Shown here: piece by piece, positions 1 to 10,756 of the stretch
How the letters are laid out: each line of letters begins with the position of its first letter
Position numbering within the stretch: the stretch's first letter is position 1
Assembly (NCBI GenBank): GCA_036320915.1
Contig: JAXBDG010000019.1
Coordinates: forward strand, 62,001-126,000
Source: Linnemannia elongata
Lineage: Eukaryota > Mortierellomycota > Mortierellomycetes > Mortierellales > Mortierellaceae
Direction: 5' to 3'
DNA: 64,000 bases
The notes under the pieces: generated by a model
What the model was told of the DNA's origin: nothing
Databases searched by the model: none
The model's input: only the letters and a program-made list of their open reading frames with translations
Translations under genes and position numbers: made by a program

Positions 1-483
1 GAGCTTGGCCCCATTGGTCACTAAGCAAGTGGGGTGATGTTTTTATTGTTCTTGTGTATACTCGCGCTACCTTTGTTCACTTACAAGGTTACCTTGACTG
101 CACACACACGGCTATCATTTACACTTGAGCATTGGCGTACAAAGTGATACTATTCCTTTTCTCTGAACATTTCCTGCCTCCATGCATCTATGGTCTCGAA
201 TAAGCCTTTTATGCACAAACCTTTGAATAGGAACTCCCTTGAAGCACCACTCTTTTCTCTTTTCACTTTCTCCTTTTTCTTTGAACTCTCTTCATCAACC
301 TTACTCCCTTCATTCACACTTGGCAAGAATCTTCATTCGGTCTGATAATTCCTCAGTAACGACAACAACCAGCTTCATCATTATATGAGAGAAGGAAGGC
401 AGAGCAATGCGGATGGTAGAAGACGGCCATAGGGCACAAGGTGACTCGTATTCAGTCGCTAGCGATGGGTGGCTATGGAAAAG
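1..483. other. 3' flank of the HEATR6-like gene, no gene seen
   Basis: This stretch lies downstream of the minus-strand HEAT-repeat gene that stops at 484. I see no open frame with coding character, no RNA gene and no repeat beyond short CT-rich runs around 240-310. It may hold the 3' UTR of the HEATR6-like gene. Confidence 0.5.
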
Positions 484-3400
484 CTACACAACCAAAGTCT
501 CAACTTCATTAGTAACGTGTTGTATCAACTCGACGGGAGGAGCCACAACAGGCCGACTTGCCAAGATCCTCTGGCGCAATGTCGGATCGAGCTCCAGGCC
601 CAGTTTGGACAGTCCGCCTGAGACTTGAAGTAGGTGATCCAGGCACCGAAGAAGCTTTGTCTCGAGTTGACCCCGGTATTGGAACTCGCCAAAATCGTGC
701 TGACCTTGCTCATTGTCCAGGTTCTGTACTGCAGTCATCAGCACTTGAACAATGTTGCGGAAAAGTGCCTGGTCGCCAAACTTGGCTCGCGTCTTGGGGA
801 CCGCAAGAGCAGCGCATGCATTGATCCGGACCTTGAAGTTCTTGCTCTGTTGAATGGCCTGTAGAAGCGCACCATAGACGTCCTTTGTCCAAGAGACCAT
901 GTCTGAATCCAGCGCATAGCTCGTCCCGGCAGTCGATCCAATGGGAAAGTCAGGATTCAACAAAGCGTTCTGCATAGCATAACAAGCGTTCCAGCGACCC
1001 TAGTGAGAATAGTAAACAAATGCATGAGTTAGTACGAGACGTAATAACGACTCAGATGCTGAACATTACCTTATTTCAAACGCGCAAGATGCAACTGTTG
1101 CTTACCTTCAACGAACCCTGCTCCATATGCTTTATCAGCGCATAAACGGCCTCTTTCACCAAACTATGCCTCTCGCGCTCAAGAATGCCCTCAAACGTCA
1201 CTCGGAGAAGTCCTCCAATAGCACGAATACCATTCGACTTGATCTTCTCGTTGTCCTGACAAACAGCCAAGGCAGTTTTCATGATTTTGGTCCAGAGCGA
1301 GAGTGTCAGAGCCTCCTCCAGAATATCATCCTGTCCGTTTGACTTTAGAAGCACCAGTGAGTCACTGAGGTTGCCTACTGCCCAGCTTGCTCGGACCCTC
1401 ACATTGAGATTGGGATCCCGACACAAGTCAAGCACTGTGTTTGCCATATCGACGATTAGAGTGCAGTCTTCTCGGAGAGAAGGGAATAAAATGAACACGC
1501 CGATCGCACGACACGCCGCTGCTCTGGCAGTCGCATTCTCGTCCATAGCCGTTCCGAGAACCAACGACATAATAAGGACTTCGAGTCTATTCTATGATAT
1601 AGATAAAGGTCGAGTGGTATCGTTAGGAGAGACTGAAGTTTTATTTGAATACGCAGCTGCAACATTTTGTCTGGCACTTACAGGCAGGCCGTTGAATGCA
1701 TCGGCGGATATATGAGAGATACAGTCGCATCCTAATGCCTTAAATGATGGGCTATCCTCTGAGAACAATTTGAGGATATGCCGCTCTAGGATGTCTTTCC
1801 ACCAGTCGGATGTCTGGAGATATTAGATTCACGATTAGTAAAGCTGCGCATGGATAAGCACGTTATATCCATGGAGACAGAGAAGTAAGTAGATTTACCG
1901 AAGGAGGGGAAGCACCGGACCCTGATTTCGCAAACTCTTCCAGAAACAGCAATCCAGCGGTTCGCACGCGAGAGTCGTCGGTATCCTGTTCATTTGCCAG
2001 CGCCGTATCAAATCTCGACCATGACGACTGGATCACGACAAAGTGATGCCGCGCGATAGCACTCAATGTGTTCCATGCTTCCACGCGGACGGGTATAGGG
2101 ACGTCTGTGCCGTCGATCAGGTCCATAAGTTGCGACAAAAGATTGGGTGTAGTAATCTCATTTTGAGATGATATAAGAATCGTTTCCCGTAGATCCGTCT
2201 GAGCAGTAGTATTGCTCAGGAGCGCCGTTGTAAACAAGAGTGTCGCTGCCTGAATCCCTGGCTCTACATCAAGCAAAAGTGTGTTCATAGCCTGTCAGTC
2301 CTCATCCTTCAATTGCACTTGTCATACCCAACGAACTCGATTAAAAGAGTATACGTACCGTCAGAGTCCAAGAATCGCTTGATGGAGTTGAATATCATAA
2401 GGGCAAGTCCGCGTCTCATCTTCTCGTACGTGCAGTTCGTAACAATTGAAGTAGCACACTTGATCATCTGTATAACAACTGCTTGCTCTATGGTGCTGTC
2501 GACGTTGTTCATGGCGGTTGCGACTCCAACGTGCAGCTCCCTTGTCATCAACCCGACCTTCTCCGACAGCGTTAGGATACCGGCATGCGACTTCATTCCT
2601 GATAGCTGCGACTTCTCTTCAGCCATGGCCAAATATTGCCTCGAGCTCTCCAGGATGTTGTTGAGAACGATGCATGCTGCCGTACGCACAGTGGGTATAG
2701 GGTCCGATCCCATCAAACTCAGTAATGAAGGCGCCTTGTATGTTGCGAGAATAGTAGGTGGAGATGCAGAGGTTGTCAAAAACTTTGGCCAGTGCGGTTG
2801 CAGTTGCTTTGGAGCAGCCCTTGCTATTGCCTGCAGGCAGAGCAAGGCGTTTAGGCGAACCTTCCCATCGTGTTGCATCCTCTGCGCCTGATACACTCCC
2901 GACTCCGAGTCCGAGTATTCCGAGTCCGACGATTGTATGCTACGACGAATTGAAAGTGCTGGATCGCCATATATGTCTGAAAGTTGCGATGAGCCGCTCA
3001 AAGTTCCTGTAGAGACCGACGTCGAAATGGAACTTGTTGGAGTGGCGTAAGAGGAGCGCTTGATAACTCCAACGCTGAATGCACTTGACGAGGGTGTTAC
3101 TGCAAGGTGTCCAGCTGTGTTATCGGATGTGAAGAACATGAATCGACAAATGACATCTATGAGTGGCGGCATAGAACGCGTCGAAAGTGCCTTGTCTTCC
3201 TGCAGCAAAAAATGGAGCGCTCGAAGTGCGGAGCTAATTAGCTGTGAACGAGATTGGTTTTAGTTCACTATTGTAGCAGACCCAGTTCTGGAGGGTATGA
3301 GACGAAGCTCGTGTCCTTGTTCGTTAGTGAATCACCTTGCGTTCTGAAGCGCGATCTTTGCGTCGTACAGTGCTCGAGAGGCTGACCATCGAGCCCACCT

Positions 3401-4451
3401 CATAGTATGATGTATTTGTCAGGTTCAATAGTAGGAGATCGTACATCCGGTCGTGGTATGTCGAATATAATGATCCTGTTTTGTGCACCAAGTTCGCCAG
3501 ACAGTTCAGTGCCATACGCCGCAGCTCTGACTGCTCCTGTCGCCTCGGACTTGAACATGCCCCGAGTAGGATGTCAATAAGATCTGAGAATGACTATGAC
3601 GCCAAAGCAATAACTATTAGTATCGTCGCAATACACGAATAAAGACTTTGCACAGAAGCGCATAGTTGAATCATGACGTGAACACTTACATCTTTGGTCA
3701 TTGCACCATTCTCGAACAATACCGCGCTCAATGCTCGAAGGATGTCCACTTGGCTGCGTTGAATAGTCTCCGCCTGAGTACTTGTGGTATTAGGGGTACC
3801 AAGAGTCGAATTGGAGGTAGCGCTGCCTTGCGGATCAAATGACTTGAATGCCTTTGTGAAGTAAACGCACAGGGCTTCGATCAAGCTGAAGTTTGAGGAG
3901 CTAGCAGGAGGTAACTGCCACGTAATGGTTGGTTAATACCTTTTCTAGTGCATATCTGTATCAAATGTTCTTGTGGTTTAATCTGAGACCCACCTTGACC
4001 AGTTCGTTGTTGAAGAGTGCAAAGACAACTTTGGACATCAATTCGACATCTTCCTGTGTACTGCTTGACACCCCTACACAAGCAAGGGCCAGCTTCTCCT
4101 GAGCAGACTGTACAAAAATACGATCAAGTGGTCAGAAAAATGTTGGATGTTGGATGTTGTATATTGCCATTTAAACAAGTCGCCTCCTTATACCTTGGAG
4201 AAATCTTGCGAGACTGCAGCATCTTTTGCAAGGTCTCCACGCCCTCCTTTTGCTCGCTCGAGAAGCTTGACAAGGTCCTCTCGAAGCTCCTGCCTGCGCT
4301 GAGACGACAAGCAGTCGCCTGCGACTGAACCGACAGACTCCTTCTGCCTTGGGCCTGGCGCCCGCGCAGAATTATCTTCGCCGTCTGTCCTCCGTGGTTG
4401 TCCCGATCCTCTGTGGTGTCTGTAGTGGCGCTGTCGCGAAGCATTAGCCAT
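484..4451 (-). CDS. HEAT repeat-containing protein 6-like (HEATR6 family)
   Basis: Nine exons on the minus strand close in frame to 1,078 aa: 4451-4194, 4107-3994, 3914-3690, 3593-3336, 3241-2359, 2263-1899, 1813-1682, 1591-1106 and 999-484. The protein is a helical HEAT/armadillo-type solenoid. The part around residues 395-560 (VRLNALLCLQAIARAAPK and following) resembles the DUF4042 region that defines HEATR6. The C-terminal third contains typical HEAT helices (VRASWAVGNLSD, RWNACYAMQNAL). Human HEATR6 is about 1,180 aa, so this is near full length. The molecular role of the family is not established; a scaffold role is inferred from the fold. The start MANASRQRH follows a 197-bp gap shared with the divergent cyclin gene. 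The exon 5/6 junction (SD/EPGIQ) is the least certain splice; it was chosen because only it keeps the frame. Confidence 0.85.
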
Positions 4452-4648
4452 GGTTTGCGAATGACAAGTGACGGAGGAATTGACAGAGGCGTGACAAAAG
4501 AATGAAAATGCCCTTGAACAAAGGAAGTCGAGCACAAAATAATTCAACCAGCTTCAGACCCAGTTTTTTTGCACCCACAAGCCACTCTGGCCACTTTTTT
4601 TTGCACCATGCAGACCCTGGGAGAGGAAGGACGACCTCTTGCCCTCCA

Positions 4649-4766
4649 ATGTACTCGCCCAGCCGCCCAACCTCGACCAGCCCAAGCACGCCCTCCTCAG
4701 GGAGATCTCACACAGGACCCGCCGCCGCATCTCACCAACCGAGCTTACTCCATTCAACTCACTCCC

Positions 4767-4798
<32 letters not shown>

Positions 4799-6594
4799 CA
4801 ACAACAATCAGCCATGCCAGGAGAACTTCGCCAGGCGCACCATCACTCTCTGGAGCAGCAACAACAACAACTTCCTCCTCCACCACCACCACCAGTGCCT
4901 CCACTTCAGACCCTGCCCGTGCTAAACTCTATCAACCGCGTGTCAAGGACATACTACAGCAAGCATGACCAGGGGGTCGTCTACATGGCAAGGACACCTG
5001 CTATCAGTCTCCACCGACAGACAGATATGAGGAGGGAATCTTGCGAGATCATCGCCGCCATCGGGAAGCGCATTGGATTGTAAGGCGATATTTCTCCTCA
5101 ACTGATTGCTTTGCTTGTCGCAAGAATGAAGAGCCATACTAGTGTTCATGTGCTAAGTTGTCATTGCTTTCTCTGTATAGCCCTCAACACACTATCAGCA
5201 CCGCTCAGCTACTTCTTCATCGGTTTTTCATGTTCAACTCGGTACAGGACACAGGAAATGAGGTACAGGAACTGGGGGAAACTCAAAACGTCACTTGTCG
5301 CCGTTACGGACATAATGCATGATATTGTTGTACTTTGATAATAACAAGTTGATTTGGATCTAGGTTGTTATGGCATGTCTATTTGTATCATCCAAAGTCG
5401 AGGATACGATCAAGAAGCTCAAGGATATCATGATCGCCACGTATATTTTTCGACATCCCAACGCGACAGACTGGGATACTGAGAGCAAGGTAGGACAGCA
5501 GCACGTTTTGGCTACTCGATCAGGATGTAGCTACAATGAAGATGAAGGGAATGCGAGTTTATATATACTACATTAACACTCTTCGATTCGCTTTGCTATC
5601 TTTAGGAAGGAGAGGAGCAACGGAAACGGGTCCTATTGTACGAGAAAATGGTTCTGGAGTCCATTTGCTTCGACTTCAGGATCATCCACCCTTACAACTA
5701 CATCATCAAGTTTGTCAAGATAATGCAAGGTAACATGCGACTCGATATGGATCATTCGCGACACCCACTGTAAACGGCTTTGATGGTGGACTAATCGTTT
5801 CTTTTGTACAAATTTCTCATATTGTTAGGCTCGAAGCAACTGGCGCGTCAAGCATGGGATATTGCTAAGGACAGGTGGGTGGCGATCATATTGAAACTTA
5901 TGTACTTTTCGTCATAAGTTCCCTTCGATACTCTGTGGAACACATTCGACTGACACGAAATTGTTGTCTACAGCTACAAGATAGGAGTATGTCTTGAATA
6001 TCCACCCCACACGATTGCTGCAGGATCGATCTATCTCGCATCGAAGCTCCTTGGCGAGGCATTCCCAGATCTAATCAAAGGAAAGCCGTGGATGAAAGCT
6101 TTGCGGACGCGGTCAATAGATGTTGAAGGTAACAAAGTGCTCGAATTGTTACTGCAAAGAATGAACCCGTATAGATCGTATATGTATGTCAGTCTGACGC
6201 TTGTTCCGCCTTCCCATGCAAAACACATGTCTCAAGACTTTAGCCACCAGATGTTGGACCTGCTTTCGATAGGACGGTCGGATGAGCAGAGACAGTTGTA
6301 CGACAAGATCCACATCACACTGCATGACGCCAGGCAGTTGGACATACAACATCAGCAACCCCCGCTCAAAAAGGCTCGGACAGAATACTCTAGGACCATT
6401 GGAGTTCATGCTGGTACAATTTCTTTGTCTTTTCTGATAAATGCCGTCGCAAGTAGAAGAAAACTCTATTTGCCGCGTTCTAATGTGCTTTTTTTTTCCT
6501 TTTTCTTTTCGTACTTGCGTTCTGTACTTTAGAACTGGAGCGGATACAAGATGGAGGTGCTTCGAATCCGACTGTCCGGTACAGTCAATCGTAG
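4649..6594 (+). CDS. Cyclin K / Ctk2-like cyclin (CTD-kinase or P-TEFb-type partner)
   Basis: Eight exons (4649-5079, 5181-5262, 5364-5489, 5606-5729, 5829-5874, 5974-6128, 6237-6413, 6533-6594) give a 400-aa protein. Residues about 1-110 are low complexity: Ser/Thr/Pro-rich, then His and Gln runs and a poly-Pro stretch. A two-fold cyclin box follows. It has the transcriptional-cyclin hallmarks TISTAQLLLHRFF, ACLFVSSKVEDTIKKLKDI, ESICFDFRIIHPYNYIIKF and AGSIYLASKLLGE, ending HQMLDLL. These match the cyclin K/Ctk2/cyclin T group, whose members activate CDK9/CDK12-type kinases that phosphorylate the RNA polymerase II C-terminal domain. I cannot separate a Ctk2 orthologue from a P-TEFb cyclin by eye. 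The start at 4649 is the first in-frame ATG before the low-complexity part; a second in-frame ATG at 4814 is possible. It is divergently transcribed from the HEATR6-like gene. Confidence 0.85.
4786..4808 (+). repeat. CAA/CAC trinucleotide tract encoding His-Gln run
   Basis: A CAC run followed by a CAA run inside exon 1 of the cyclin gene encodes adjacent His and Gln homopolymers. Such tracts are prone to slippage and length polymorphism. Confidence 0.7.
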
Positions 6595-7684
6595 GCAACT
6601 CCTAATAAAGTCCTCATCGAAGTAATGTGAAGAGGGGGAGAGGAGAGCAAGCGAAACGACGCACGGTGAATTTTGTGCCTGGCCCACGCTTGAACTTGGG
6701 CCACATTTTTTTATTTTGCCCGCGAAGGTGAAGGGAAAAATCTATCTCCTTTTTTTTTTTTTTATCTTGTACCTGTTGTTGCTGTTGCGACTGAAATCTC
6801 TTTTCGTTTTTGAAGTCCTGTCCTTTTTGCAAGCGCGGTCGAGAAGAAGACGAGGAGAAAGAAGGCAGGGTTACGCTATGAGTTCACAAAGGTGGCGGTC
6901 TCCTGACAGACAAACGATTTTCCACTAGGCACAAATTGTCCGGGAGAAGAAGGGAAAGCACGTTCCTGGGGCTACATGTATCGGGCGGTTGATCCGAAGG
7001 TAGACCAAGTCATCAGCAACCGAAGGGGACTGAGTGCTATCTACCATGTTGTAAACTAGCACCAGTCAATGCAGCGTGTGAGTATGAGTTCAGAGTGATG
7101 TGTGTGTTACCCCCCCCCCCCCCCCCCCTGAACAATGTGTGCAGTGTGCAGGTGCATGTTAAAGAGTTAAGAGTGCGCACGCAACGAGTGACATCTCAGC
7201 AGCGTCAAGCACCTAACGATAGCCTGTTTCTCTCCCTTCCTCTCCCTTCCTCTCCCTTGCCCCCGCCCCCCCCCCCCCCCCCCCCCCCCCTTTGCGTCTT
7301 TTTCTTTTTTTCCCTTTTTCTCGTCCCTTTTCCCTCTCTTCCTTCCTTCCTTCCTTCCTTCCTTCTAATCATCCATCTTCCCCTTCTCCCATCGTCTTCC
7401 CCATCCTCCCTTCCTTCCCTCCTTTCCCTCCCTCCCTTATCTGTGTCTTCTCTCTCGGCCAACAACACACACACAAACACACACAATACACTCTCACACT
7501 CTCTCACACTCACCCATCATCACCACTCGTACCTTCATCCCGTCTCTTTTGACTCTGCATTCCAACTTCTGTACCTCATTTCCTCCTTTGTTTTTTTTCC
7601 TTTTCTTTGTTGTCTTCTCTCACTCCCCCCAAGCATACCATATCACTACTCTTAATCTCTCGGCACACTCCCTCCTTTCCAACC
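6595..7684. other. Intergenic region and CT-rich 5' leader of RRM gene A
   Basis: There is no supported gene here. It holds the 3' end of the cyclin gene, a run of 19 C at 7110-7128, a run of 25 C at 7266-7290, and an almost pure pyrimidine stretch from about 7218 to 7640. That stretch includes CTTC/TTCC repeats near 7340-7366 and a short CACA segment near 7460-7520. It ends at the ATG of the RRM gene at 7685 and probably contains that gene's promoter and 5' UTR. Confidence 0.6.
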
Positions 7685-9928
7685 ATGGCCTACTACGACC
7701 CTCTCGCCTTCCAGCAGCAACAGCAACAGCAACAACTGCAGCAGCAACCACAGTTTGGCTTCGGTGGCGATATGCGCTCCCCTTCTTCCCTTTGGTGAGT
7801 AATTTCGCAATATATACTGGCATTATCATACAAAAGGCGTGCGAGACGCACATCCAAAAAAAAAAAAAAAAAACACCCACGTCCTTCTTAACTTACCCCT
7901 TCGCCCCCTGTTATCTTGACACTGCTGACATATGCTTTGTTTCTTCCATTGCTCGTGTTAGGATGGGTGAACTCGAGCCTTGGATGGACGAAAACTGGAT
8001 TCGCGGCGCATGGTACAGCGCGGGCGAGCAAGTCTCCGTTAAGATGATTCGCGACAAATTCACAGGGTATGTTCAAATGCGATCCCACACCAGTACTCCC
8101 ATCTTGCACTGTACATCACTGCTTCGACCTTAGCAGAGGCTACTTTGACGCGGTAAGAGTAGGATGAACTCACAAGACACCTTCTCTCTCTCTTTCTCTT
8201 TCTCGCTTTCATTCTATTGATTCTACCTCGCCGAATAGAGTGAGCGCTGGCTACTGCTTTGTTGAACTCTCGAGTCCTGCGGCTGCCGCCAAGGCCATCA
8301 ACACCCTCAACGGAGTCTTGATCCCAGGCACCAATAAGATCTTCAAGCTCAACTGGGCGTCGGGTGGCAACGTAGCCATGCCGTAAGTAGCCCTATGTTA
8401 TACTCTTATTGATATGGGATATGTGTATGCACTCCAAGGGCATGACCATTAATCTTTTGTCATCTTTCTTTGGACCGTTGTCAAATCAACCATGTAGTGG
8501 CGCAGGAGGCGCTCAGGAATACTCTGTGTTTGTTGGGGATCTCTCACCCGAAGTGACCGAATACATGCTCGTGGTATGTGTCATTGCCGCCAATTCCCAT
8601 GCATTGTATGAGGATGTCGCAACTAAGACTAAAAAAAAGGAAAAGCAAGCTGCGGAGTTGAAGAAGTAGCCCTCAATCGAGACAGCACTAAGATTGATTA
8701 CTTATGGCGTGAACACATACATTGATCTCACATCTAGGCCACGTTCCAAGAACGTTATATGTCTTGCAGATCGGCAAAGATCATGACTGACCCTACCACA
8801 GGGCTCTCGCGAGGTAAGAAGGGGACGAAGAACAAAAAAAAAGCGTCGGAGAGCTTCGTTAAGAACTTCGTCTCGTCATTGCTCCTGCAATACTCTGTTA
8901 ACATTGCTCATCTCCGCTTCAATATAGGCTATGGCTTTGTTCGATTTGGTGACGAGAGCGAGCAGCTACGCGCCCTTCACGAGATGCAAGGTGTCTACTG
9001 TGGCAGTCGCCCTATTAGAATTTCGATGGCTACTCCAAAGAACAAGGTGCCTGCAGGTGGAATGGGAGGCGCTGGCTCGGTCGGCATGGGAGGTGGCATG
9101 AACATGGCCCCAGCTGGCTATGGCTACCTACCCCCAGCCCAACCCACAAGCCCTCAACACACCTTGAACCAGTTCACCGACCCCAACAACACCACTGTCT
9201 TTGTCGGAGGCCTCTCGGGAGTCAACCATGAGGATGAGCTCAGAAACGTCTTTGCGGCGTTTGGAGAGATCACCTATGTCAAGATCCCTCCAGGAAAGGG
9301 CTGTGGCTTTGTCCAGTTTGTTCATCGCCAAAGCGCCGAGATGGCCATCAACCAATTGAATGGCTACCAAATCGGTATGACACAGGGAGGGCTGGATACA
9401 GGTTAAATTCCACATGACACTGCAAGCTTGGAAGCAACTGTTTTCTGACATGTTCCCGTGTTATTTTTCATACACTTTTAGGCAGCTCCCGCGTTCGTCT
9501 CTCATGGGGACGCGCTCAGAATGAGCCCAAGCCCATGTCGCCTCTTAACTCCTCCATGATGGGTGCCTCGGGATTCCGGTAAGGGCGTTAAGCATATAAT
9601 CGTGTTTCGTTGCTAGATCTTGGATACCTACTATTTTTCTTATCCCTTGAGTACATGAAACTTATGAATGCTATTCAACCTTTTATATCCTAGTGGTCAA
9701 AACAACTTTGGTTTTGGACAAAACAGACACTCTGCACCCTATGGCTCGTATCCTGGACTCATGGCGGGATCCATGCCAGGAATGATGCAAACCCAGTCGC
9801 CAAGGGATCCCCTGGAACGGATGCCCGTTGAGCACCAAAACCGCGCTTACATGGAGCGCAAGGAGGCTGTTATGGACCAATTGGATGGTGGTGCTAGCTG
9901 GAGAGGATCCGGAGCCATCTACGCCTAA
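7685..9928 (+). CDS. Nam8/RBP45-type RNA-binding protein with three RRMs, copy A
   Basis: Eight exons (7685-7794, 7962-8066, 8239-8382, 8498-8573, 8738-8813, 8928-9374, 9482-9578, 9694-9928) encode 429 aa. A short Gln-rich N terminus precedes RRM1 (RNP2-like LWMGELEPWMDE, RNP1-like GYCFVEL). RRM2 (SVFVGDLSPEVTE, GYGFVRF) follows, then a Gly/Met-rich linker and RRM3 (TVFVGGLSG, GCGFVQF). The tail is Met/Pro/Gly-rich and ends WRGSGAIYA. This order matches fungal Nam8/Ngr1/Csx1 and plant RBP45/47 proteins. Those bind U-rich RNA and act in splicing of weak introns, mRNA stability or stress responses; which of these applies here is inference. It is the diverged paralogue of the minus-strand gene at 38619-40796, sharing introns 1-5. 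Introns 6 and 7 are unique to this copy. Confidence 0.92.
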
Positions 9929-10756
9929 AGGAGATATCACTATGGCGGACAAAACTCTCTTTGATCTTCAAAGCAGCGCAAGTCTCCACACCTATGAGCA
10001 GGTCTTTTTGTTTCTTTTCCTCACTCTTTTTTACTGTATTTCATTTTCGTTGCATATTTTTTTCTGTTTTTTTTTGTGGTTGCTCTTCTCTTTTACTTCT
10101 TTATCCATGTTTGCACCCTGTTTCTTTAGGCTGTTTTTTCGTACTCATTTGATTCATTACCACGACCCAAAAGCAATGTCCCATTACCCTCATTTTGTCT
10201 GCCTTTCTTTCTTCTTGTATTGTTCCCTCGCAGTTGAAGTTTATCTTGCTCCCTTCATTTTGTTCTTCTGCATTATATGTCCTTTGATATTTATCTTTCT
10301 TGTTCAACTCTAATGCTCCTTCGCTTTCCTGCTCAATGTTTTGCCTGCCTCCCTTAAAAAGACTTTAATATCGCCATTATCTTTCTGCTATTCTCACAAT
10401 CCAAACACGCATGTTGATACCTTCCGCCGTTCGTTCATTTCTTTTCTTTTCTTTTCTTTTCTTTTCTTTTCTTCTCTTTACCTTTCTTTCTTACCTTTGC
10501 CTTTTCTTGCCTGCTCTACAGACGCGCATCTTACGCGCTTGTGCTCAACAGCATAGCATGAAATAAAACTTCCACGTGATCCTTCGCTGTGACTACTTCG
10601 ATAAGGGTGGCTTGCCACACAAACAACTCTTTCTCTCAAAAAAAAAAAAAAAATGGACTGCCATACTGGCGCAAAGGCTGAGAGACAGAAAAGAAAGAAG
10701 ACCCAAGCCTGTCCATTGTGTCGAAATCACCCATTCCATCCTTGCACACTCACACC
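9929..10756. other. 3' UTR of RRM gene A and short promoter of CBF5 copy A
   Basis: A T-rich stretch runs from about 10000 to 10500, with repeated TTTTC units near 10439-10475, and is likely 3' UTR and terminator of the RRM gene. A run of 14 A at 10640-10653 lies just before the CBF5 start at 10757. Nothing with coding character is visible. Confidence 0.5.

Noticed and set aside
2313..2891. 192-codon plus-strand frame opposite the HEATR6-like gene
   Set aside because: The antisense strand holds a consistent spliced gene with recognisable HEAT repeats, and this frame has no family signal.
7095..7655. 186-codon frame before RRM gene A
   Set aside because: Encodes Pro/Ser/Phe/Leu from a pyrimidine tract and homopolymer C runs; it is leader DNA, not a gene.
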